Source of the DNA: an uncultured Aquimarina sp.
GTDB lineage: Bacteria > Bacteroidota > Bacteroidia > Flavobacteriales > Flavobacteriaceae
Length of the DNA: 64,000 nt
Direction of reading: 5' to 3'
Assembly: GCA_947503835.1 (NCBI GenBank)
Contig: CANNFM010000008.1
Span: 163,878 to 227,877, forward strand
The translations under genes and the position numbers were made by a program. Below the pieces are notes generated by a model. The model ran no database searches. It was not told where the DNA came from and saw only the letters and a program-made list of their open reading frames with translations. Positions 25,840 through 32,942 of the stretch are shown piece by piece. Position 1 is the first letter of the stretch, and every line of letters starts with the position of its first letter.

Positions 25840-26868
25840 TTATTCATAATTCTTCAAATATGTATTTAATTGAAAAAGAATTAAGATCAAAAATAAAATA
25901 GTCGAAAATACTATGGGCAATAACACCAATTTCCTGTTGAAAAAATCATTTATTAAAACTCCTTTATTAGGAAATTCAGAAATAATGTTAATCGTATTTT
26001 TGGTATTTGCCTTTTCATTATTTAATTCAATTTTTTCATCTTTCAATTTTCTTGCTTGATTTAATAATTCGATCCCCGACATCTGATCTTGCTGGTTTTC
26101 GGCTAGATTAATGCTTGTGCTCCCTTGTGGTTTTTGAGCTTCAAGAATTTTTACCTTTTTATAAAATTCTTGTAATTCATTTATTTCTCCCTGCTGTATA
26201 ATTATAACCGAATCTTTAAGAGCAATATTACGATCATTTATTTTTTTCTGAAGTGTGAAGTATTCATTGTTTTCTATAGACGTTACAATTGCTTTTTGAC
26301 ATTTTTTTGCAATTTCTGGTGACGTTGCCTCAATTTTTATTTTATGAAATTTTGCATTAATGTTATTGAAATTTTGTAAAAAATCGTTATAATCTACTTG
26401 TTTTTGAGATATCGAATCCAATTCGCTAATAAATGCACTAAATTGTCTTATTCTTTGTGTTTGATCTGAAAATGATTCTATGCTCATTTTTTTGATATTT
26501 AGAGCTTCTTTTTCATTTATATGCAGTGCATCAGCCAAAGTTTCATGATCTTTTTGCTGTGCCAATTGATTATAGAATTCAATATTATTATATAATTGTT
26601 GAGCACTATTAAAATTAGGTTCAATAATCATTGAAGACCTGTATACAGGTTCAGATTTATGATCCCAATACCCCCCTATAACCAAACCTATACATATGGC
26701 AATAGCAAATTTTAAAAAGTGAAGTCTTAAAAATTTAAGAAACGAGATAAAAAGATGAAAGGTGCTTTTAAGTGCGGTGCCTATAAGTTTAAAAAATCTA
26801 TCAAAGGCTTCTCCGATCAATTTAAACAGTTGTCCTAAATCGATTTCTTCAGAATTATTTTCTTTCAT
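25840..26868 (-). CDS. Wzz-like chain-length determinant family membrane protein (first copy)
   Basis: A 342-residue protein with an N-terminal cytoplasmic segment of about 50 residues (SEEIDLGQLFKLIGEAFDRF), a transmembrane helix at ~53-69, a periplasmic region with coiled-coil character (for example IIIQQGEINELQEFYKKV near 220-240) and a C-terminal transmembrane helix at ~312-332. This two-helix layout is that of Wzz polysaccharide co-polymerases, which set chain length of Wzy-made glycans. The sequence is divergent from classical Wzz. It stands alone between a 409-bp gap upstream and the rfbB promoter region downstream. The C-terminal tail has only a few residues after the last helix. Confidence 0.68.
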   Translation of the reverse strand: MKENNSEEIDLGQLFKLIGEAFDRFFKLIGTALKSTFHLFISFLKFLRLHFLKFAIAICIGLVIGGYWDHKSEPVYRSSMIIEPNFNSAQQLYNNIEFYNQLAQQKDHETLADALHINEKEALNIKKMSIESFSDQTQRIRQFSAFISELDSISQKQVDYNDFLQNFNNINAKFHKIKIEATSPEIAKKCQKAIVTSIENNEYFTLQKKINDRNIALKDSVIIIQQGEINELQEFYKKVKILEAQKPQGSTSINLAENQQDQMSGIELLNQARKLKDEKIELNNEKANTKNTINIISEFPNKGVLINDFFNRKLVLLPIVFSTILFLILILFQLNTYLKNYE

Positions 26869-27277
26869 TTTTATAAGTTGATTTGCATTTTAAAGAACTC
26901 AATTATTGAGGCTTTAAAATGAATTTTAGGTAAAAAAATAGATGTATAATAATGCAATAGACTCAGAAAGCATCTGATGCTATACACTTTATCGTACTCT
27001 TTTGATAATCTATGAAATATGTTTTTTGACGATAGGGTAGGAAAAACGTCAATTGAAAAATACAAGTGTTTATATTTTTCATAAATGGTTTTAAAAGATA
27101 TTCTTTTTAAAACTAGTGCAAAATAAATAAAAAAACTTAGAAAAAAATAGGGTTAAGTATTTTTTAACTTAACCCTGGTATAATGATTCTATAAACTCTT
27201 GCGAGATTTCTGATTTATAATTTTAGACTCTTTATTACATCATTCTAACATCAATCATTTTCTAATGATACAAAGTC
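26869..27277. other. 409-bp non-coding gap between the two Wzz-like genes
   Basis: This stretch carries the terminator of the upstream transcription unit (27149-27176) and must hold the promoter of the Wzz-like gene at 25840-26868. I found no exact TAnnTTTG box on the minus strand. An imperfect hairpin (arms around CTCAA and TTGAG, about 26897-26911) lies shortly before the start codon and could act in the leader. A 64-codon open frame here has no recognisable features and is not called. Confidence 0.5.
27149..27176 (-). terminator. Intrinsic terminator after the second Wzz-like gene
   Basis: A perfect 10-bp stem (AGGGTTAAGT at 27149-27158 with its complement at 27167-27176) and an 8-base loop. 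On the minus strand the hairpin is followed by ATTTTTTTC and further T tracts (27130-27148). It lies about 100 bp past the stop at 27278 and closes the M23 - GH3 - unknown - Wzz unit. Confidence 0.85.
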
Positions 27278-28276
27278 TTAGTTGCCTTTATTTGCAAATT
27301 CTATCATTTTCTTAAACATGTGTCTGAAAAAGAAAACCAAAGAAGTCAATCCAAAAAATACTAATGGTATCATAAGTGCTTTATTGCCTAGTAATACTTT
27401 CTTTTTAGCAATTATAGCTCCATAATCTATAATGAAAAAAACTTCATTGTCGAAGGTTAAGATTTTTTGTTGGCTATTAATGGTTTCAATCAATACTTCT
27501 TTTTGCTGTATTAACGATGCAATCGTCATTGTAGATGCTTGTTCTTTATCAGCAACTACAACTATCTCTTTCTCACTTCTGGATGGGTTTTTGCCAAGAT
27601 TTAAGAGATATTCATTTATGAACTGTAAAGTCTTTTTGTTTTGCTTTAGATCTTCTTTTGTTTGCTTAATAACTAAGTCTCTTTCTTTGTTATAGTAATC
27701 ATTTGATTTAATATCGTCTAATATAGATGACGTAATTTTCGCATTTTGGGGATCGCCATTCTTGAATTCAGCTGTTATTTTATGGTGCTTATAAAAGTTT
27801 GTAAATTTTTTATCTTTTAATTCATCTTCATCATGATCTTCAATAAAACTAAAGAACTCCTTATCATCATATCTTTTCTCTAAATCATCTAATACATCAG
27901 TATTCCTAATTATTGGTTCTATAGAAATTCCTTTTAAATTATCTATCATATCAGAATTCATCCCAATTCTTTTGAGAAAAGATTCGTCCTTTAAGTTAGT
28001 CTCTAACTCTTCAATGAAATCATGAATATATCTTGTAGTGTTATATTTTGGTTCGATTATTATTTCTTGAGTATAATTATCGCTTGAATCTTGATATTTG
28101 TCTATAAAAAACCCTAGCAACCCTCCTAGAACTAATAAAACAGAAAACAAAACAGCCTTCTTTTTGTAAAATAATATGACAGAGATAATTGATCTCACAA
28201 TACTTCTAAAAAATCCCTTAACCAGGTTTAAAAGCTGAAATAGATCTATTTCTTCGCTATGTTTTTCATTATTCAT
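27278..28276 (-). CDS. Wzz-like chain-length determinant family membrane protein (second copy)
   Basis: A 332-residue protein with the same plan as the one at 25840-26868: N-terminal SEEIDLFQLLNLVKGFF, a helix at ~41-60, a charged periplasmic region with coiled-coil tendency, and a C-terminal helix near 300-320 followed by a short basic tail. The SEEIDL-QL motif shared by the two proteins, in spite of low similarity elsewhere, suggests a common cytoplasmic contact. The gene is 7 bp downstream of the unknown protein at 28284 and ends at a strong terminator, so it is transcribed with the peptidase/GH3 unit rather than with the polysaccharide operon. Confidence 0.66.
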   Translation of the reverse strand: MNNEKHSEEIDLFQLLNLVKGFFRSIVRSIISVILFYKKKAVLFSVLLVLGGLLGFFIDKYQDSSDNYTQEIIIEPKYNTTRYIHDFIEELETNLKDESFLKRIGMNSDMIDNLKGISIEPIIRNTDVLDDLEKRYDDKEFFSFIEDHDEDELKDKKFTNFYKHHKITAEFKNGDPQNAKITSSILDDIKSNDYYNKERDLVIKQTKEDLKQNKKTLQFINEYLLNLGKNPSRSEKEIVVVADKEQASTMTIASLIQQKEVLIETINSQQKILTFDNEVFFIIDYGAIIAKKKVLLGNKALMIPLVFFGLTSLVFFFRHMFKKMIEFANKGN

Positions 28277-28283
28277 AATGTGC

Positions 28284-29981
28284 CTATCTTTCTTTAAATA
28301 TTTGTTCGATTATTTTTTCGGTAATAAGGTATGTAGGTTTTACACCCGTTGTGCCCAATCCACCAGAGGCTAATGTACTTCCTGTTTCTAGGGGATTATC
28401 TGATGCGTAGTACGCATAACGCACTTTGACTTTAGGGCTTATACTCCCTCTTAGCTTTGAAGCAGACTGTATTGCTTTTTGGTAATGCGCCCCCTCCATT
28501 TCTAATCCGATCACATTCCATGTAGAATCGTGAAAGAATTTTAAAATATCTCTATTTTGTAAAGAAGTACCTAAAACTGTGATCATAGCTCCATCATAAA
28601 TGTCGATACCACTACCTTCTAAATCTTTCTTTTTTAATTGGTTTTTAAAAGGGTAATTATCTGCCGTGCCTTCAAAAACATGAGCAGAAGGAATCATAAT
28701 ATCTCCTTTTCCTCCTTCTAGAATACCAGCTTTTCCCATAATAGAAACTGACTTTACATCCATATGGTTTTTATTGCTCTGTACAACTGAGTAAGGCTTC
28801 AATAACTCATCCATTGTTTCGTATGCCTGTTCACCAAACGCATAATCCATTACAATAATTACCGGCTTATCATTATCATCTAGATCAGAAATTAAGCTAG
28901 CATACTCGCCTTCTGTATATTTAGCAGTATCAAACAACTGTACATTAATGTTTGCACCACTTTGATCATCAATATAGGTCATCCCTTTTTGTAAGGCTAA
29001 CTTCTCTACTCTTGCTCTTAATTTATCACTTTTGTTATCACTTAATGATTCATAAATATCAAAAGTGTTCTTATTCTTTAGCTCTGTTTTTAATGCAATC
29101 GGTGCATACAGGGCATTCATCACGCTATGCATGTTTGCGCTAATGATATGAATTGGCCTATCAAATAAGCTAAGCTCTTCTAATTTTTTCTTGATGGCGT
29201 TTGCCCATATTTCACCATGAATGTGATGCCCTAATCTCTCTCTTAAGACCGGACTAAAGGTTACGATGCGTTTTTTATCCTCAATTGATTCGTCTATAGC
29301 TAACTTACCTAACCAATAAATAATGTGTAAAAATCGTTCTTTATTTTCTGGGCACGAGAAATCACTATAAATTGAAGATACTTCTTCAAAAGTACGGCCT
29401 AATATATTTGCTGTATGCGTTAATGCCACTTCTCTTTCGGCCTTGGTTAACTCTTTCTTAGTTGTTAACACGGCTTTTTCGAGTTTTTGCCAATCTCGTG
29501 TTACATTCCCCTCTTCATTAATTACCACTCGATTCATAATCTTATGTGATTCTATAAACAGAAAGGTTAAGTGGGTAAGAATATCATAAATTTCAGAGCG
29601 TCCACGAGTGATTTCTATATTCATCTGCTCTTCATCGATACGATAACAGTTTCTGCGTCTCTTAGGCGGAACGATCGCTTTAAAATGAGAGTTTTTATAC
29701 CCTTCTTCACTTGTAAGATTTATATATCTACACTCTTCTATACCAAACGGTAAACGATCAATAACATAAAGCAAACCGTTAAGTTCTACTTTTTCTTCTG
29801 CGACAGAACCATAAATTTCGGGGCGTAGGGTAAGTAAGGCTTCTCTAAGGGTTTCACCAGAGACACCCATCGGTTTATAAAAACCTCTATTGAAAAGATG
29901 ACGCATAGTAATGTACATGCGTTCTATTGCGCTCGAACTTTCTTGAGCTCTCGTTCTTCCTTGTAGTATAAGATTTGCCAT
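28284..29981 (-). CDS. Conserved Bacteroidetes-type protein with phosphorylase-like C-terminus (function unknown)
   Basis: A 565-residue soluble protein with no signal peptide or membrane span. I do not recognise a characterised family; it may be one of the conserved Bacteroidetes domains of unknown function. The N-terminal half is mostly helical and charged (LTKAEREVALTHTANILG). The C-terminal half has alternating hydrophobic strands such as VIIVMDYAFGEQAYE, and ends with VIGLEMEGAHYQKAIQ and YYASDNPLETGS. The EMEG motif recalls the substrate-binding Glu-Met-Glu of nucleoside phosphorylases and nucleosidases, so a nucleotide-related fold is a fair guess. It lies between GH3-like and Wzz-like genes in the same unit. 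Confidence 0.7.
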   Translation of the reverse strand: MANLILQGRTRAQESSSAIERMYITMRHLFNRGFYKPMGVSGETLREALLTLRPEIYGSVAEEKVELNGLLYVIDRLPFGIEECRYINLTSEEGYKNSHFKAIVPPKRRRNCYRIDEEQMNIEITRGRSEIYDILTHLTFLFIESHKIMNRVVINEEGNVTRDWQKLEKAVLTTKKELTKAEREVALTHTANILGRTFEEVSSIYSDFSCPENKERFLHIIYWLGKLAIDESIEDKKRIVTFSPVLRERLGHHIHGEIWANAIKKKLEELSLFDRPIHIISANMHSVMNALYAPIALKTELKNKNTFDIYESLSDNKSDKLRARVEKLALQKGMTYIDDQSGANINVQLFDTAKYTEGEYASLISDLDDNDKPVIIVMDYAFGEQAYETMDELLKPYSVVQSNKNHMDVKSVSIMGKAGILEGGKGDIMIPSAHVFEGTADNYPFKNQLKKKDLEGSGIDIYDGAMITVLGTSLQNRDILKFFHDSTWNVIGLEMEGAHYQKAIQSASKLRGSISPKVKVRYAYYASDNPLETGSTLASGGLGTTGVKPTYLITEKIIEQIFKER

Positions 29982-29994
29982 AAATTTTTCCTAG

Positions 29995-30002
29995 CAAATA
30001 TA
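29995..30002 (-). promoter_or_regulatory. Candidate -7 box upstream of the unknown 565-residue protein
   Basis: The minus strand reads TATATTTG, an exact TAnnTTTG match, 14 bp before the ATG at 29981 in a 55-bp gap. The nearest upstream TTG is about 25 bp away, slightly beyond the usual spacing. It may give internal transcription of this gene and the Wzz-like gene. Confidence 0.35.
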
Positions 30003-30036
30003 AGTATACTAACCGAACATTTAAATTCAATTCCTG

Positions 30037-31536
30037 TTATTTGTTAATCATAACAGAAAGTGCATCGACAATATTTCTATCATTGGAGAGTCTTGGTAGT
30101 TTATTTTGCCCTCCTAACTTGCCTATTGATTTCATATAATTTTTAAATCCATCTTTGGGGACAGCCACTATTTTTAGGGTTCTCAATATTTTACCCTCTA
30201 TCAAATCATCATAATAAGAATTTTGTTTTCTTAATGAATTATCGATTTCTAATGCTAATGTTTCGATATCATCTGGTACTTCTTGAAATTCTATAAACCA
30301 CTCGTGATACGGTAATTCTGAATCATGTGGATTAACCTGTGGTGCCACTGTGAAGTCGTTAATTAGCACTCCGCTTGCCTCGGCCCCATTCTTAAGTGCT
30401 ACTTCTACTTCTTTTCCTATAACATGCTCTCCAAATGCCGAAATAAAGTGTTTTATTCTTCCTGATACCACGACTCTATATGGCGATGTGCTGGTAAACA
30501 TTACAGTATCACCCACATTATAAGCCCACAATCCTGCCGTAGTAGACACCAACATCACATAATTAACTCCTTTTTCTACCTCTTTGATAGTCAGTCGCTT
30601 GGGATTCTCTTCAAAAAACTCGTCTGCCTTTACAAACTCATAAAACATACCCGAATCCAATTGCAGCAACATACCTTTTTCGTTCTGTCTATCCTGAAAA
30701 GCAAAGAAACCTTCAGAAGCAGGATATAGCTCTATACTTGCTACTTTTCTTCCTATGAGTTTTTCGAAGGTGCTTTTATAAGGTTCAAAATTTACACCGC
30801 CATAGATAAACAACTCAAATTCTTTAAAAAGTTCTCCTATGGTTTTATTTGTTTTTTGCTGAAGTTTTTCAAAATACATCTGCACCCAAGGTGGAATACC
30901 GCTAATTACGGTCATGTTTTTATCTACGGTCTCTTCTACAATAGCATCTACTTTTTGTTCCCAGTCTTCTATGCAATTAGTTTCCCAACTTGGCATTCGG
31001 TTTTTTTGAAGGTATTTAGGAACATAATGTGCTACTATTCCAGATAGTCTTCCTAGTTTCACCCCATTTTGCTCACTAAGTTCCGGGCTTCCTTGAAGAA
31101 ATATCATACCTCCATTTACAAAATCAGTTTTTCCTGTTTCTTCAATATAACATAATATAGCGTTACGTGCTGCTCTGATATGGGTGGGTATAGAATCTTT
31201 GGTCAGAGGTATATATTTTGCTCCACTTGTAGTTCCTGATGTTTTGGCAAAATATAATGGTTTTCCTGGCCATAGTATATCTTTTTCCCCATCAACCACT
31301 CGATTTACATAGGGTTTTAATTCTTCATAATCTCGTATGGGGACATGCTTAGCAAAATCTGAAAAGGTTTTTATCTCTTTAAAATTATGATCAACACCAA
31401 ATGCTGTATTTCTGGCATTCTCTATCAAGTTTTTAAAAACACGTTCTTGGGTTTTTATTGGGTCTGATGCCCATTTGTTAATTTTTTTGCGAATTCGTTT
31501 GGCAAAGATCTTAGCGCCTAATGCTTTAATGGACAT
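30037..31536 (-). CDS. GH3 auxin-responsive promoter family protein (acyl-adenylating enzyme)
   Basis: A 499-residue member of the GH3 branch of the acyl-adenylate (ANL) superfamily. Motifs in order: YFAKTSGTTSGAKYIPLT near 107-124 (phosphate-binding Ser/Thr/Gly loop), ELYPASEGFFAFQ near 268-280 (the second ATP motif), YNVGDTVMFTST near 340 (Asp for ribose), and SAFGEHVIGKEVE with a C-terminal lysine-bearing segment. Plant GH3 proteins adenylate acyl acids and conjugate them to amino acids; bacterial members are common in Bacteroidetes and largely uncharacterised. The start is 6 bp after the M23 peptidase gene, so the two are co-transcribed. Substrate unknown. Confidence 0.9.
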   Translation of the reverse strand: MSIKALGAKIFAKRIRKKINKWASDPIKTQERVFKNLIENARNTAFGVDHNFKEIKTFSDFAKHVPIRDYEELKPYVNRVVDGEKDILWPGKPLYFAKTSGTTSGAKYIPLTKDSIPTHIRAARNAILCYIEETGKTDFVNGGMIFLQGSPELSEQNGVKLGRLSGIVAHYVPKYLQKNRMPSWETNCIEDWEQKVDAIVEETVDKNMTVISGIPPWVQMYFEKLQQKTNKTIGELFKEFELFIYGGVNFEPYKSTFEKLIGRKVASIELYPASEGFFAFQDRQNEKGMLLQLDSGMFYEFVKADEFFEENPKRLTIKEVEKGVNYVMLVSTTAGLWAYNVGDTVMFTSTSPYRVVVSGRIKHFISAFGEHVIGKEVEVALKNGAEASGVLINDFTVAPQVNPHDSELPYHEWFIEFQEVPDDIETLALEIDNSLRKQNSYYDDLIEGKILRTLKIVAVPKDGFKNYMKSIGKLGGQNKLPRLSNDRNIVDALSVMINK

Positions 31537-31542
31537 AGATAA

Positions 31543-32415
31543 TTATTGTTCAAAATCAATAAAGTTAGATGGGTCTGTAGGGTATCCATCTCTCCATAAT
31601 TCAAAATGTAAATGAGGACCTGTAGACAACTCTCCTGTGGATCCTGCAGTTGCGATTACTTCTCCGGATTTTACCTGTTCTCCCTGTTGTTTTGTAAGCG
31701 ATGCATTATGCTTGTAAACTGTAAGCAGGTTGTTATTGTGCTTAACAATAATTACGTGGCCGGTTTCTGCAGTCCATTCAGCAAAAATTACGGTGCCCGA
31801 AGACGCTGCTTTTACTGGTGTATCTTTGGGAACGGCAACATCTATACCATAGTGTTTTTCATTTATACTATATCCCGAAGTAATGTTTCCTTTTACCGGA
31901 GGAAATAGAGAGAAATCTGTGCTTGATTTCTCACTTTCAAACAAACTGTACTTATCTTCTTTAGATACTTCTTCTCTAAGTTGAATGTCTTGTTCTGAAG
32001 GAGCCAAATCCACCTCTTCTGGGTTAATTTTTTGAGCCTGTACCGCAGAATCAATGTCAAATTCTACTGTTTTAACATCTCCGGTAAGTACTTTTTTAAT
32101 CGACTTATAATATTCTTGATTAATAGAAATCGCAGACTCTAAAGAATCTGTAGTTGCAACTAATTTAGTGGCTTTCAGGTTTAGTGATGTCGAAGAATAT
32201 CCAGGTATATATTCTCGTAACGGAGTAAAAGCAATTAAAAAGGTCGTTCCAGCAACCAAAACTATCGAAGTGATGGTAACCAATACAAACACATTAAGCC
32301 TGTTTAGCTTAAAGGATATTCGCTCTTCAAAAGTGTCTTCGTTAAGGATAACCAAGCGATACTTATTAAGTAGCTTTCTGGCGATTCTCTTTTGTTCTTT
32401 TTTCTTTTTAGCCAT
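31543..32415 (-). CDS. M23 family metallopeptidase, membrane-anchored (LytM domain)
   Basis: A 290-residue protein with a basic N-terminus, one transmembrane helix (~41-63), a linker to ~175 and a C-terminal LytM domain. The zinc ligands are His188 and Asp192 in HYGIDVAVP and His270 in GPHLHFELW, with His268 as the usual catalytic partner. All are present, so it should be an active peptidoglycan endopeptidase acting in the periplasm rather than a degenerate regulator. It is the first gene of the minus-strand unit running to 27278, and is divergent from tatA. The flanking intergenic region holds a palindrome and -7 boxes for both directions. Confidence 0.9.
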   Translation of the reverse strand: MAKKKKEQKRIARKLLNKYRLVILNEDTFEERISFKLNRLNVFVLVTITSIVLVAGTTFLIAFTPLREYIPGYSSTSLNLKATKLVATTDSLESAISINQEYYKSIKKVLTGDVKTVEFDIDSAVQAQKINPEEVDLAPSEQDIQLREEVSKEDKYSLFESEKSSTDFSLFPPVKGNITSGYSINEKHYGIDVAVPKDTPVKAASSGTVIFAEWTAETGHVIIVKHNNNLLTVYKHNASLTKQQGEQVKSGEVIATAGSTGELSTGPHLHFELWRDGYPTDPSNFIDFEQ

Positions 32416-32463
32416 AGATTACATCGTATACCATAAATGATATCAAAAAAAGTATATTAATCG

Positions 32464-32471
32464 CAAATATA
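32464..32471 (-). promoter_or_regulatory. Candidate -7 box for the M23 peptidase unit
   Basis: The minus strand reads TATATTTG, an exact TAnnTTTG match, 49 bp upstream of the start at 32415. No TTG sits at the expected spacing, so support is the box and the divergent gap. Confidence 0.38.
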
Positions 32472-32499
32472 CATATTCTTGTAATTAAAGAATATAACG

Positions 32500-32521
32500 C
32501 AAACGATTAATAAATCGTTTG
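32500..32521. promoter_or_regulatory. 22-bp palindrome in the divergent M23/tatA gap
   Basis: A 9-bp inverted repeat (CAAACGATT and its complement) separated by AATA. It lies upstream of both candidate -7 boxes (32464-32471 leftward, 32593-32600 rightward). It has the size of a dimeric regulator site; a hairpin in RNA is less likely because it lies outside both transcripts. Confidence 0.4.
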
Positions 32522-32592
32522 AATTGCCAAAAAAATAACATAATCGGGCCTTGTTTTTAACAGTTTAGAAATGGTATTAATATTATTCTTAC

Positions 32593-32600
32593 TAACTTTG
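32593..32600 (+). promoter_or_regulatory. Candidate -7 box for tatA
   Basis: TAACTTTG matches TAnnTTTG exactly, 20 bp before the tatA ATG at 32620, giving a leader of roughly 13-15 nt. The upstream -33 region has no clear TTG at standard spacing. Confidence 0.45.
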
Positions 32601-32619
32601 CACTCTAATAGTTTAGATC

Positions 32620-32808
32620 ATGATATCATTAAGTATATTTTTAGGAATGATTGGCCCGTGGCAGATTGCCTTAATTGTAGCCATTGTATTGCTTTTATTT
32701 GGAGGAAAGAAAATCCCTGAATTAATGAGAGGCCTTGGTAGTGGTATAAAAGAATTTAAGGATGCGTCGAAGGAAGAAGAGGATCCTAAAATTGATGAGA
32801 AAAAGTAA
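32620..32808 (+). CDS. tatA: Sec-independent translocase TatA/TatE
   Basis: A 62-residue protein with a short N-terminal hydrophobic helix ([18 protein letters not shown]), the family [20 protein letters not shown] hinge and amphipathic helix, and an acidic/basic tail. It forms the pore-like component of the twin-arginine pathway for folded proteins at the inner membrane. The FGxKKxPEL motif is diagnostic. It is monocistronic, ending at a strong terminator; tatC is not in the window. Length is normal for TatA of Bacteroidetes. Confidence 0.95.
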   Translation: MISLSIFLGMIGPWQIALIVAIVLLLFGGKKIPELMRGLGSGIKEFKDASKEEEDPKIDEKK

Positions 32809-32832
32809 TTTCTGTAATCAAATGTATAAATG

Positions 32833-32862
32833 AAACCCAACTCATCTGAGTTGGGTTTTTTT
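32833..32862 (+). terminator. Intrinsic terminator of tatA
   Basis: An 11-bp stem AAACCCAACTC / GAGTTGGGTTT (32833-32843 and 32848-32858) with a 4-base loop, followed on the plus strand by a T run to 32862. It lies 25 bp after the tatA stop. Confidence 0.9.
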
Positions 32863-32879
32863 ATACAATTATTTTCAGG

Positions 32880-32926
32880 CCTCACAGGTTTTGTGCTTCG
32901 ACAAGCTCAGCAACCAACCTGTGAGG
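32880..32926. repeat. REP-like inverted repeat between tatA and tex
   Basis: Perfect 11-bp arms (CCTCACAGGTT at 32880-32890, complement at 32916-32926) enclose a 25-bp centre containing CTTCGACAAGCTCAG, a sequence I recall as a widespread dispersed repeat in Bacteroidetes genomes. It sits in the convergent gap between tatA and tex, a typical REP location. A shorter match to its core (GAGCTTGTCGA) occurs near 40906-40916. Confidence 0.6.
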
Positions 32927-32942
32927 TCTAAAATGATATTCA

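Noticed and set aside
26871..27065. 64-codon minus-strand open frame between the Wzz-like genes
   Set aside because: No recognisable motif, no family resemblance, AT-driven composition, and it lies in a promoter/terminator gap; a chance frame is more likely.
32843..32848. Terminator at 32833-32862 as a bidirectional terminator also serving tex
   Set aside because: On the minus strand the hairpin is not followed by a T tract, so only the tatA direction is supported.
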